Program-made: the position numbers and the translations under genes | The notes under the pieces: generated by a model | Databases searched by the model: none | What the model was told of the DNA's origin: nothing | What the model saw: only the letters and a program-made list of their open reading frames with translations | Part shown: positions 48,270 to 58,352 of the stretch, piece by piece | Numbering within the stretch: position 1 is the first letter of the stretch | Layout of the letters: every line of letters starts with the position of its first letter | NCBI GenBank assembly: GCA_023091735.1 | Contig: JALKBU010000142.1 | Location: forward strand, 1 to 64,000 | Length of the DNA: 64,000 nucleotides | Origin: Trichomonas tenax | Taxonomy: Eukaryota > Parabasalia > Trichomonadida > Trichomonadidae | Direction of reading: 5' to 3'

Positions 48270-51200
48270 TTATTGAAGTGCTTGTGAAACATGGCCGATC
48301 TTCAATTCATCGTTCTTACAAACAGCCCTGATGAAATCCTGTGCGTTTGGAAGCTGTCCAAGCAACTTAACAAGCGCAGCTTTGAGAGTTCCGAGATACT
48401 CTTCGGTGATCTCTGTCGATGCGATAATTTCCTTCGGCAAAGCGAAGAATTTAATCAATACTGGAGCGAGTCTCTCAGCATTCTGGTATCTCTGAGCAAT
48501 CCAGAAGAAGAACTCAAGCATAGACATATCTTCGGAGTGATCAACACTTGCAGGCATCATCTCTAAAACTCTGTCGAAGTACATCACAATCTCTTGATCT
48601 GCGAAGACTTGCGCGTGCATGGCAACAGCACCTAATGCTGAGACCATGTTATCCTTCATCTGCAAGTAAGCTTGTGAAGTTTTCTGGCGCTGCTCGAATC
48701 TTGCCTGGAAAAGCTGCTTCAAGAAGTCGCCGGCGCTGTTTATAACAGCTGGTTTCTTTTGAACTAAGTTCTTAATCAAATAAAAACCTTCGTATATCAT
48801 GAACTTCAACTGAACATTCAAAGCCTTCTCCAAAACAGCAGCAGTGAACTCATCAGAGATATCCTGCGTTTCGATGTACCTGCTCAAGATTCCAAGAGCA
48901 AATGAAGCATAAATTGAATCCTTGTCCAAGAGAGGAATAATGACTTCATTGATGTCAGCTAAAACTAACTCTGGGAGTGCCTGGCCTTCGAATGCAGCGA
49001 ATATTTCACGGAATAATTGTCTGACTGTTCCCTGAAGGTCTTCTGGAATGTCAGTTTGACCGTCGAAGCAAGGAAGATTGACTCTAACAGCGTTGTCTAA
49101 GATTTCGAGGATCTGTCCGAAGTTCTCTCCAAGATGCTGGAGGCCGAAATCGCAAACAATTGCAGCATAGCACTCGATGGCTGAAGCAACATTGTCCATA
49201 GCAACGCTCTCTGCTGCTGAGTGGATGTTCAGCAAGATCTTGTTCACGGCCTCTGGGATGATATATCCAGTAACGCCCATCGCCTGAATAATGTAAATGA
49301 GTGCGCGCATAGCGAATGAGATGGATTCATCGAAGACGGAATCTGTGAGAATTGTGATTGAATTCAAGAAGTCTTCGAGGTGAGATTGAAGATAATCTGT
49401 GAAGTTGTACAAAATGTTACCATATAACATTGTTGCAGCGCCAGAGATTTCCAATTCATCTCTATCAAGGAACAAGCCTTTGTCTTCATTAGCAGTGTTA
49501 GGATCATCATCTTCGACAACTGCATCATCAACAAGAACTGTTGTCAACTCGACGAGTTTCTGTGTCTGATCACGCTTGGAGAGCTCTGAGATAACTTCCA
49601 ATGCGTGTGGAATCATTTCCGCTAAAGCTGTTGGCATGATATTGACTAAATAGCCAAAAGTATTCAAGCTGTCGAGAATTAAACTTGATTCTTCTCCATT
49701 CTCAAATGCACCGATTACAAATGAAGCGATTTCGCCAATATTGCTTTCGAATAGAGTTGGTGTCTTCATAATTAAGACGCCTAGGACTGAGATAGCTTCT
49801 GGCTTAAGCGAAGCAACTTCATCACTTTCATCTGCCTGAATGATCATGTTGACGATCTCGAAAACTTGTGCAGCGTATTGCTCGATAAGAGATTGACTGT
49901 TCTTTGCGAGGTCAGCAATTGCACGAACGCAGATATAACGCTGTTCTGCAGGAACAACGTTGAGCAAGTTAACCAAAAGATTGAGCGCACGCTCGAAAAT
50001 GTTATCAGAATCTCCAATGAGGCGGAAAATGCTGTCAAGGACATTGATTGCCTCAATTTGTTGCTGTTCTTCAACTAATGTGAGAAGGCTTTCTTCGAAC
50101 AATGAAGCATAGTCATCGATTTGGTTCTTGAAGACGGAGAAGAACTCATTTAATGCGTTGATGGAGCTCTCATACAGTGGTGGGACTTCGATGTTCATTC
50201 CATTCACGATTAACTCAGCGAGGTCATCGAGATAGTCTGTGTAGAAGTCCTGAGCATTGCCCATTGTGTATGAGGCAGTGAGCAAAACAATTGTTTGACC
50301 AGCTGGAGAGTCCAAGATTGTGTCTTTGTACTGCCAGAAGGCCTCCATCCATGCGGGGTTCAATGCAAATGATGAGCAGATCCACTCAAAGATATCGACG
50401 AATTGGTTTCCGAGGGTCTCTTCTGGAACGAATTCAGCTGCGGCAAGATCGACATAACGCTTGTAAAGCTCGAACGCGTATTCCTGCTCTGCCATCAGTT
50501 CTGGATAGCCAGCAGCAAGGGCATCGATGATCTGCCTGCAGGAGCCAATCAAGCTAACGCTGCCCTCTCTGTTGAACAAATCGAGGATGATTCCCGTGAT
50601 CTCTTCGAGTGGAGTGAAGTCTGCACCGAGGCCGAGTGGCTTCGCCATGATTTCACAGAGCTGGCGGAAGAGTTGCTCGTCGGCGTAATACTGCGGCAAT
50701 AACTCAACAGCAGTGTGCCAAATTCCTTGAATATCTTCGTTGTTGTCTGCTTGTGACTCAATGTAGTATTCGAAGATCATGTTGTAGGCTGCGAGTGTCA
50801 ATTCTGGTGATCCAACAGAAATTGCTGTCTTTGCTAATGCTCTTAAGAATTCAGCAATGGTTTCGTCCTTTGGATACAAACGCGCAGTGTAACCGATGAG
50901 CTTAACGGCCAATAATAAGTGTGGCGCAGAGCCTGAGTTCAAAACATCACGAGAGAATTGAATGACTAATGGAGCCAAAATTTCAGACATAAGCTTAGCA
51001 ATTTGTACGATAGTTTGCTCTCTTACGATGTTGTCTTGCTCGCTGACAAGAATATTAAACATGATTTTGAGTATTTCCTCTTGTTTTTCATTATTCGCCC
51101 AATTGTACTTAAAAGCGAGTCTCATTGATGTGCACGCGTATCTTCTGATGATTGCTTCTGGATGCCGACGGATAATTTGAATAAACGCATAAATTGCGAA

Positions 51201-51332
51201 ATAATCGTGAGAATATTGCTCTAAAGCTTGATTTACTTCGTCCATTCGTTCCTGTGACAGCCCTTTGCCCGTTGTTGACATCTCGTGCAATGCTGTGATT
51301 GCTTGAACGATATTATTCGTTAATTCTTCCAT
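48270..51332 (-). CDS. importin-beta family nuclear transport receptor
   Basis: This protein of about 1020 residues is made of HEAT repeats and matches the large importin-beta family, closest in pattern to importin-4/Kap123. The N-terminus has the family's RanGTP-binding shape: YFAIYAFIQIIRRHPEAIIRRYACTSMRLAF corresponds to the IRxxAxxxLR motif (quoted in part: AIIRRYACTSMRLAF). A long acidic insert lies near residue 630 (VVEDDDPNTANEDKG). The C-terminal repeats are complete. It would carry ribosomal proteins or histones into the nucleus. I chose the ATG at 51332; a start 36 bp upstream would add MSKIFRPKKLKK. The stop overlaps TAAA. Confidence 0.8.
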   Translation of the reverse strand: MEELTNNIVQAITALHEMSTTGKGLSQERMDEVNQALEQYSHDYFAIYAFIQIIRRHPEAIIRRYACTSMRLAFKYNWANNEKQEEILKIMFNILVSEQDNIVREQTIVQIAKLMSEILAPLVIQFSRDVLNSGSAPHLLLAVKLIGYTARLYPKDETIAEFLRALAKTAISVGSPELTLAAYNMIFEYYIESQADNNEDIQGIWHTAVELLPQYYADEQLFRQLCEIMAKPLGLGADFTPLEEITGIILDLFNREGSVSLIGSCRQIIDALAAGYPELMAEQEYAFELYKRYVDLAAAEFVPEETLGNQFVDIFEWICSSFALNPAWMEAFWQYKDTILDSPAGQTIVLLTASYTMGNAQDFYTDYLDDLAELIVNGMNIEVPPLYESSINALNEFFSVFKNQIDDYASLFEESLLTLVEEQQQIEAINVLDSIFRLIGDSDNIFERALNLLVNLLNVVPAEQRYICVRAIADLAKNSQSLIEQYAAQVFEIVNMIIQADESDEVASLKPEAISVLGVLIMKTPTLFESNIGEIASFVIGAFENGEESSLILDSLNTFGYLVNIMPTALAEMIPHALEVISELSKRDQTQKLVELTTVLVDDAVVEDDDPNTANEDKGLFLDRDELEISGAATMLYGNILYNFTDYLQSHLEDFLNSITILTDSVFDESISFAMRALIYIIQAMGVTGYIIPEAVNKILLNIHSAAESVAMDNVASAIECYAAIVCDFGLQHLGENFGQILEILDNAVRVNLPCFDGQTDIPEDLQGTVRQLFREIFAAFEGQALPELVLADINEVIIPLLDKDSIYASFALGILSRYIETQDISDEFTAAVLEKALNVQLKFMIYEGFYLIKNLVQKKPAVINSAGDFLKQLFQARFEQRQKTSQAYLQMKDNMVSALGAVAMHAQVFADQEIVMYFDRVLEMMPASVDHSEDMSMLEFFFWIAQRYQNAERLAPVLIKFFALPKEIIASTEITEEYLGTLKAALVKLLGQLPNAQDFIRAVCKNDELKIGHVSQALQ

Positions 51333-51368
51333 TTTCTTCAATTTTTTTGGTCTAAAAATTTTAGACAA

Positions 51369-51691
51369 ATTCTTTCAAAATTGGCGCCAAATAACTCAAA
51401 ACATGATGTATAACATATTTTAAACAAATGAAGTCATTTAGAGTCAAATATTCAATTTTGAAAATATATATGATCGATAAAATCATTCTTTAATCTCTCG
51501 TTGTCTTTTTCTGTGTCTCTTCCTTCATTTTTGCAATATAGCCAATGTTTGAAAGCCTAAATTTAGACAATGAATTTAAAATTTCGCGATATACATTTAA
51601 AACTTAACTGGTGTAATGACATATGCTCAAGATGATGATTGGTCATTCAAAAAAGTGTTTTAAAAATAGAAAAAAAATATAATATAAAATC
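51369..51691. other. spacer between tandem minus-strand genes, nothing recognised
   Basis: AT-rich; no repeat, promoter word or frame that I can support. Confidence 0.4.
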
Positions 51692-53653
51692 TTAAAGCCA
51701 CTTGATCTTATCGCCGATTGAGCACAATGGCCTAACTGGCGTCATTATTCCACAGCTCCACTCCTTAACGAATTCTTCGAGTTTTCCTGTAATTCTCTTT
51801 GTCGCTTCTTCCATTCTCTTTATGTTTTCCTCTCCGAACATCTTTTGCTGTTCGATTGTGTCGATTACAGACTCGCAGAGTTTCAGCTTTGTTGTTGGGA
51901 TACCGTAGGAGATGTCGATTGGGATCTTAACACCCTCTCTGATGACATATGTCATGAAGCCAAACATAGCATCGAGACCGAAAGCCTCAGTGAGTTCAGC
52001 ATCATTTTCATCGCATGGGAATCCGCTTTCTGTGACTTCATCACCCTTCTTCTTGTAGCACTGGATGAGAACTGGAGAGCTTGGTAAAGCATCATTCAGT
52101 GAGATGAGAAGTGTTGTTGTTGGAACATCAACAGCCTCATTGCCCCACTTGTAGAGGCGAACTGTCTCGTAGTCGAAGAATGGCTCTGGAAGAGATGTAA
52201 CGATCTCACCCTGTGGCCAAACGTAGACCGGAGGACCGCGCTTTGTGATAGCATTGAGGTAGAGGATGACCCATGGGGAGTGGAAGAGGTGTGATGGTGG
52301 GCCGAAGTGGACGATTCCTCCAATCTCGAGTGAAGACTGTGTTAATGTCAGTGGAGCGAGAGCAACAGCAGCTGAATAGTTACGCTCGAAAAGCTTTGTC
52401 CTGGACTCATCATCGAGAGCGAGGAGTGACTCAAGGCGAAGGAAGTCAACACCACCTTCTGAGAAGTTCTGGGACTTCAGGAAATTGCCAATGCGTGCAA
52501 TAACCTGGCAGCGCTCGTACGACTTGACCATTGAGTCATCCTGTGGAGGTGGAACTTCCTGAAGAGCAGAAATGAATTCTGTCAATGATTTATCAGTCAT
52601 TTTGCCGACCTCGAAAAGTGTAACAGCGTACGATTTGATTGTTGAACCCAAGTTTCCAACCATTAAGTCGGAAGGAAGGTTGCAATCGTAGATTGCTGCC
52701 AAACGCTTTGCAGAGTTTTCTGTTGTAGCATCAGCGCTGTCATCGACTGTAACCTTTGTAGCAAGGCCGAGACGGATGAAGAATGAAAGAACCTTTGTGA
52801 TTTCGTTAACATCAACTGCTAACATCTTAGAAAGCTGCTCGACAGTTGTTCTATCATCGATAGAGATGAATGACTTGTAGCAGAGACCCTCAAGGTAGTC
52901 ACCAGCGACTCTGTTCATGACGAATTTTTCGAGTGATAATAATTTGATTGTATCTTGTGGTGCGAGTGGAATAGAAATGTAGATAAGGCATTCATTGTAC
53001 AAAGCGCGAATGTCTTGCTCATCAAACTGGCCGATTTCGACACCATCTTGAGATGCAGCGATTCTCTCGTAAACGAGGCGTGCAGAGGATGGAAGCTTAG
53101 CCAACTTGTTCTCCTGAGCAGGAACAGTCGTCAAAATCCACCATGGGCTCAATGGAATTGATTGTGGAGATTGTGGAAGGATCGAGCGCAAAACTTTCTC
53201 CTTTGACTTGAGCATTGATGACCAGCCGCCGGCCCTGGATTTATTCATCGCGTCAATGAATTGGTTACGGCCGACGCCGGTGACACGCAATGCGTCTGCT
53301 GCAGAAAAGTTCGGAATTGACTGATAAGAGCGGTCACTCTGCATGACGCGAAGGAGCATTTCACAGTAGTAAGTGAATGGTGTTACTTGGCTGTTTTTCT
53401 GATACTGAGGGAAAAGATGATAAGGAAAAACAAGGAAATTGTTGATGCCGAACTCGATAAGTTGCTGATAGTATTGTGGTAATGGGATGAATGTGATCGC
53501 CTGATCGTACGGCTTCTGATGATCGAAGAAATAATGGAGAATTCTTTGCTGAAACTGCGCAGGAGTGCCGAAGTACGCCTGGGCGCTCGGTGAGAGCTTC
53601 TCCCATGGTGTGGCTTCTTCAAGGAATTTGGAGGTATCCTCTTCTTGAATCAT
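51692..53653 (-). CDS. FAM91A1: FAM91-type Golgi vesicle-capture adaptor
   Basis: This 653-residue protein matches FAM91 (human FAM91A1), which works with TBC1D23 and golgins at the trans-Golgi to capture endosome-derived vesicles. The clearest signature is ALRVTGVGRNQFIDAMNKSR near residues 125-144, equal to the VTGIGRNQYIDLMNQCR motif. WWILTTVP and later VHFGPPSHLFHSPWVILYLNA also fit. It is shorter than the human protein (838), with less N- and C-terminal extension. The stop reads TAAG, without the TAAA overlap. A Golgi role is inferred from the family. Confidence 0.82.
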   Translation of the reverse strand: MIQEEDTSKFLEEATPWEKLSPSAQAYFGTPAQFQQRILHYFFDHQKPYDQAITFIPLPQYYQQLIEFGINNFLVFPYHLFPQYQKNSQVTPFTYYCEMLLRVMQSDRSYQSIPNFSAADALRVTGVGRNQFIDAMNKSRAGGWSSMLKSKEKVLRSILPQSPQSIPLSPWWILTTVPAQENKLAKLPSSARLVYERIAASQDGVEIGQFDEQDIRALYNECLIYISIPLAPQDTIKLLSLEKFVMNRVAGDYLEGLCYKSFISIDDRTTVEQLSKMLAVDVNEITKVLSFFIRLGLATKVTVDDSADATTENSAKRLAAIYDCNLPSDLMVGNLGSTIKSYAVTLFEVGKMTDKSLTEFISALQEVPPPQDDSMVKSYERCQVIARIGNFLKSQNFSEGGVDFLRLESLLALDDESRTKLFERNYSAAVALAPLTLTQSSLEIGGIVHFGPPSHLFHSPWVILYLNAITKRGPPVYVWPQGEIVTSLPEPFFDYETVRLYKWGNEAVDVPTTTLLISLNDALPSSPVLIQCYKKKGDEVTESGFPCDENDAELTEAFGLDAMFGFMTYVIREGVKIPIDISYGIPTTKLKLCESVIDTIEQQKMFGEENIKRMEEATKRITGKLEEFVKEWSCGIMTPVRPLCSIGDKIKWL

Positions 53654-54764
53654 AAAAAAATTACTTGAACGATAAAATAAATATTTTTATTTAGATTTGT
53701 TTCGACACTCGGCAACAGCTATTTTAGGTGAATCAAACCCATTTGTCATTAAAATATTTTTGAAAAACTTATCTGCAAGTGAAATCAAAGTTAAATCGGA
53801 TATTTAATCATAAATATATCTTTTAAATCAATAAAATAAGATTTACAATGATTTTGTTTTGTCAAATTATCTTTGCCAGAGCAATTTTTAACAAATCTTA
53901 AAGAAAGATCGCAATTTTAGTGTTATTTTTTATTATGACATTATTTTAAATCTCAATCGGGAGCAGTTATCATCATTCTCATGCTTTCGAAGAGAAGAGC
54001 ATAGAGAGGCATTGACAAATGAGATGAATGTTGGCATCACTTACGCATGTTTCCATCAATGACATTTCCCAGATCTTCGAAAAATCATAGTTAAATCAAT
54101 GCTTGCATTTCCTTTCAGATATATATAAAATTTATAATCGTTCCACTTCTACAATCTTGCATTCATTCGAGAATATCTTTCTTCATTATTTTGATATTAG
54201 AATCGAATCATCTGTTTCTATTATGAGATGTTTTAATCCACAAAATGATCCTTAGCAATACAAATCTAAAGTATCTTAATAGATGCTATACATTGTTCAT
54301 TTAATGATATTTACCATATATTGCAGTATGGCTTTTTAATGTTGCTCTGCTTTACTAGACCATATTTCCTTTCACTTGTGAGTTATTTAATATCAAATAA
54401 ATTTTGATTATTGGTATTCATCATATGCAAATAGGTTGACCAATATTCGTGAGTCAATTGAAATCATTCTTCAATGCAATAAGCTTGACCATTTGTGAAA
54501 TTTGTTAATTGACTAATTTTAATGATTTCATAGATCATCTAGGAGAATATTAAGAGCTTTAGAGGGAATATAAATTAAATGAGTAACATAGATGAACATT
54601 TTTTGATATTTCAAATTCGTGAAAAAAATATAATAAATATATGTTCAATTTTTTGATGCCATAATATAAAAAACACTAAGCTAATCTATAATATGAAATA
54701 AAATGAACACATTAAAATGAAAAAGTGTCCAAGATTTTTCCTTAAAAGTGACAATTACAAGGCC
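53654..54764. other. 1.1-kb divergent spacer, nothing recognised
   Basis: AT-rich spacer between minus-strand FAM91 and plus-strand eIF3h. No promoter word, TIR or supported frame. A minus-strand TCACTTTTAAG lies near 54741-54750 without a gene on that strand. Confidence 0.4.
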
Positions 54765-55754
54765 ATGTCCAATGATTCAGTCACTATTTCTCCACGAGCA
54801 ATCTTTGAGATTATCAAGGATATTCAGTCAGGACGTAGTGGTTCCGATGCCCAAGGTTACCTCTATGGTCTTCCAGAAAATCCAATCGAAGTCACATCCG
54901 CTTTCCCAACATATTCTCTTAAAGCAGAACCAGCTGAAACAGCAGACGATTCAGTTAAAGAAGAATACAGGAACTCGATCATAAACTTCCAGAAAACACA
55001 TATGGATGAACTCAAATCTTTATACTGCGATTACGAACACGTCGGCCGCTACACATCTCGCAATGTCGGTGGTCGTATCCATTTCCGCGATCTTAACCGC
55101 CAGTGGGAGGACCAAGTCGAGACTTCTTCACTTCTTTTCACACTCGTTGTCACAATTAACGGCTCTTCACTCAGCACAAGAGCTTTCCGCGTTTCTCCAG
55201 AAGCTGTTGCTTTCATGAAAGAGAACGATATCAACGAAATTGGCTATATCGACGAAGTCTTCTTCTACAACAACTTCGTTCAGGAATTAAATGTTAGCTT
55301 CGCTTTGACAAAGCTCGATGAGGCTCTCATCCAGGAAATGCTTAGCAAGTTCAATCTTATTTCTGATGTTTTCATTCTTCGCGATATGAACTTAATGCAG
55401 ACACAGATGCTTCAGATCTACGACTCCTTGGACAAGATCTCACAGGTTGTTAAGGACGCTAACATTGATAAGCTTATGATTGAAGAAAACCGTGCTCAGA
55501 GAAAGCAGTGGATCGAGGAGCGCAAGGAGAAGAACTTGAGCCGTATTGCACACAAGTTAGAGCCACTCCCACTCGAAGATGTCGATAAGGAGATTCCAAA
55601 GCGTGAACAGTCAAAGAAGCGCGATGCTATCGATAATATTTACGAGTTCAAGGCACGTGCCGATGCTATTATCTCTGAACTCAAGGATGAGAAGATTAAG
55701 ATCAATACACTTAACCTTTTGTCTGAGCATATCCGCGATTCCGCTAAGAAATAA
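54765..55754 (+). CDS. EIF3H: translation initiation factor eIF3 subunit h
   Basis: This protein of about 329 residues has an MPN domain in the first half and a helical C-terminal half, in the order of eIF3h. VTISPRAIFEIIKDIQS and AQGYLYGLP correspond to the start of the MPN domain of eIF3h (VVLKIIKH and GVLLGL). The catalytic JAMM metal motif (E...HxHx10D) is absent, as in eIF3h and eIF3f, so this is structural and not a deubiquitinase. FILRDMNLMQTQML and a basic/acidic coiled tail follow. I chose the ATG at 54765 rather than 54717, because the first 16 residues there have no family match. The stop overlaps TAAA, and a transposon-like element begins 33 bp downstream. Confidence 0.8.
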   Translation: MSNDSVTISPRAIFEIIKDIQSGRSGSDAQGYLYGLPENPIEVTSAFPTYSLKAEPAETADDSVKEEYRNSIINFQKTHMDELKSLYCDYEHVGRYTSRNVGGRIHFRDLNRQWEDQVETSSLLFTLVVTINGSSLSTRAFRVSPEAVAFMKENDINEIGYIDEVFFYNNFVQELNVSFALTKLDEALIQEMLSKFNLISDVFILRDMNLMQTQMLQIYDSLDKISQVVKDANIDKLMIEENRAQRKQWIEERKEKNLSRIAHKLEPLPLEDVDKEIPKREQSKKRDAIDNIYEFKARADAIISELKDEKIKINTLNLLSEHIRDSAKK

Positions 55755-56527
55755 ATCTATTTAAGAATAAAGCATATTCATATTTAATAGACCCTTGTGC
55801 ATATAATTTTTTGGCTTGCATATAGGTTTTATATGCATATGGGATTTCATATGCACACAGAATTCTATATGCATATGAATTTTCCATATGCATATGTAAA
55901 ATTTATATTCATATGTATAAGTTAAATGCATATGGAAAATTCATATGCATATAAGGCACATAATTGCATATTGGGTTGTTTTATGCATATACTGGTTCTA
56001 TGTGCTATTTGTAAATTCAGTAATAGGTATTTCTCATATTAAAAAAATAGATGATATTTCATATTTAATGGTTATGGCTTTCAGGTTTTCAAGAGCAAAA
56101 GAAAAGAGGAAAAAAAGTTATAGCATAAAAAATGGTATATTCGCAGAATTAAATGATATTTTTATGTAGTACTACAATAAATAATTACAATAATGATATT
56201 TAGTATTTATTTAATTACAATTAAAACGTTTTGATATAAATAATAAAAGAAGTGAAATGGCATCCTACAGTTACAAATCGGTATTAATTTAAATTTAATT
56301 TAATTGAATATATGATTGAATAGATATCTGTAATTTGATGACATAAACGAAATTATTTTCTGATATAAATTGTGACCCCTTAACCTTATTTTTATAAATC
56401 CCGCTCGGACCAATAAAAATCTTCATATCTTTGAATTGATTTATAATAATACTTTTAAACAATGATATTGTCAACAGCAACTTAGAACTGAATATTAATA
56501 TTCAATTAGTTAGGCGTGATTCCCATT

Positions 56528-57044
56528 ACCAGCATTCCTGGATATTCTGAAAAATTTCAACTTTTTTTAAATAAATGCCAAAAATTATGCTGTTCCTCAA
56601 GTATGCGGGATCACTCCAATATGGAACAATCCCACATGCTTGAGCAGCAACATAATTTTCGGCATCAACACTCTAGTGATATTCTGAGAGGTGTTTTTGG
56701 CTGAAATCTCAATGCTGCTACATCATACAGGGTTGATACATGTGGACCTACCCCATATGATGGAGCAGCACTGTGATTTCAGCTAAAAATAAAAATAAAA
56801 GTGCAGATAATTTGAGATTCTGGGCTTTTTCAAAATATCCAGGAATGCTAGTGTTAGATCCACTACCCATCAATATGCAGTCATTCTAGCACCAGTATTC
56901 CTGGATATTTTGAAATAGTTCAGAATCTTCTAAAATTAACTCTTTTTTAAGTAAATACAAAAACTCTGCTGCTGCTCATGCATCTGGGATCATTTCAATA
57001 TGGAACAACCCCACATGCTTGAGCAGCAACAGAGTTTTTGGCAT
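56528..57044. repeat. array of three ~90-nt hairpins
   Basis: Three stem-loops lie in tandem: 56575-56665, 56694-56789 and 56955-57044. Each has arms of about 40-45 bp with few mismatches and a short loop. Hairpins 1 and 3 are related to each other (…GCTCAAGCATGTGGG… arms); hairpin 2 is a divergent relative. Copies of a CCAG(C/T)ATTCCTGGATATT segment flank them at 56528-56550 and 56891-56916, and an inverted copy lies at 56826-56851. No long frame covers them. They lie inside the 2.56-kb element. Confidence 0.7.
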
Positions 57045-57221
57045 CAACATGTTCCTTTCATTTTTTTTTTGATATTTTTATATACCAAATTACATAGGAG
57101 TCTATTTCAAGCACCATAGTATTTAATTAAAAGTAACATTTGATTTAGTATGATTGCATCATTTTTCCACAAAATGAATATTTTTTTGTTTAGGCATTCA
57201 AAAGTAATTTCATCTCATTAG

Positions 57222-57930
57222 ATGATGCAAGTAGAATATAAGGAAATAAATAGCAAGACTCCAAATACAGTTATAAACTCGCTCATACAATTCATAATAG
57301 ATGCTATACATCGATTACATCAAGAAGAATTATATGATGCAGAAATCACTGATTATTTCAATTCTCTAAATGAAATATAATTCCAAAAATTGAAATTGCA
57401 CACCTACAGGAATTAGGTCTGAAAGAGCTTTGCAGCGATTTGTTTTCCAAACTTTATATTAAAAGATTGCAATATCAAAGCACGTTGCATGCAATGTCGA
57501 GCATTTCATGCATGCTTTTAATGCCGAACCACATAATGCAGATATTTTATGCTTTGTAACATCCAAAGAAGGTATTTATTCTATCTACAAAGCAATAAGA
57601 AATCGATTCTCGTATAATTTGAAGCTTGAATTTTTGCATTTGATGAAACGTTTTTTACATCAGCTAGACAATATTTCAGGTCATGAAAAAATGATTATGA
57701 AAATATTCATGAATTATTTTGACAATTTTGAAAACGAAGAAGATGAACCAGTATTACTTTTAGTTGATACAATGCTCGTTCTATGCTCATTGCCATCAGA
57801 TCAGCTATTAGCAAGGGTATTGATTGAAGAAAATATCGAAATATTTGATCAAATGATTAATAATAATAGTGAAAATGATGAAATTTGTGAAACAATCAAA
57901 ATACTAATGGATACACTAATTTTTTCCTAA
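57222..57930 (+). pseudogene. broken armadillo-like gene inside an element
   Basis: An ATG at 57222 begins a helical, armadillo-like protein that hits a stop near 57379. The sense continues in another frame and then in the frame 57508-57930 (HLMKRFLHQLDN ... DEPVLLLVDTMLVLCSLP). Hydrophobic helical pairs resemble armadillo-type repeats found in other trichomonad proteins, including the gene at 62450, but I see no close sequence match to it. It may have been captured by the surrounding transposon-like element. Confidence 0.45.
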
Positions 57931-58352
57931 TGTATATATTTGAAGTCATTTTTGAACGAATCAACATTAAAGAGTATTATTATTCTGACTTAGAAATTTC
58001 CTCATGAAATGCATAATATTTTATTTTTGCTAGACTTTAAAAAAATTCATTTTATTAGTTCTTTGTTTAACATCATTACAGCAATCATAATCATGATTAT
58101 GCAAAAAAGTACATTCTGCCATAATTGTGTTCTGATTTATGCTATGTGCAAATGGAATTTCATGTGCAATTATGTGCCTTATATGCATATAACTTATACA
58201 TATGCATATAACTTATACATATGCATATAGAATTCTGTGGGCATATGAAATCCCATATGCATATAAAACCTATATGCATATGGAGGCCGGAAATGCATAT
58301 AGGTCATCTAGTTGCAAACCAAAAAATTATATGCACAAGGGTCTAATATTTA

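Larger units (their letters stand above)
55788..58345. mobile_element. 2.56-kb element with ~183-bp TIRs, 8-bp target duplication
   Basis: Arms 55788-55970 and about 58164-58345 are inverted copies starting TAGACCCTTGTGCATATAA, rich in ATATGCATATG palindromes, with some internal rearrangement in the right arm. The left flank has ATATTTAA (55780-55787). The right flank reads ATATTTA, then is interrupted by the neighbouring element, after which the A follows at 59851. The 8-bp duplication is therefore perfect once the second element is removed. TAG ends and 8-bp duplication suggest a hAT-like transposon, tentatively. Inside are a three-hairpin array and a broken armadillo-like gene but no transposase that I recognise. 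Confidence 0.7.

Noticed and set aside
53654..54764. A hidden gene in the 1.1-kb FAM91-eIF3h spacer
   Set aside because: All frames are short and full of stops; no RNA gene or repeat could be recognised.
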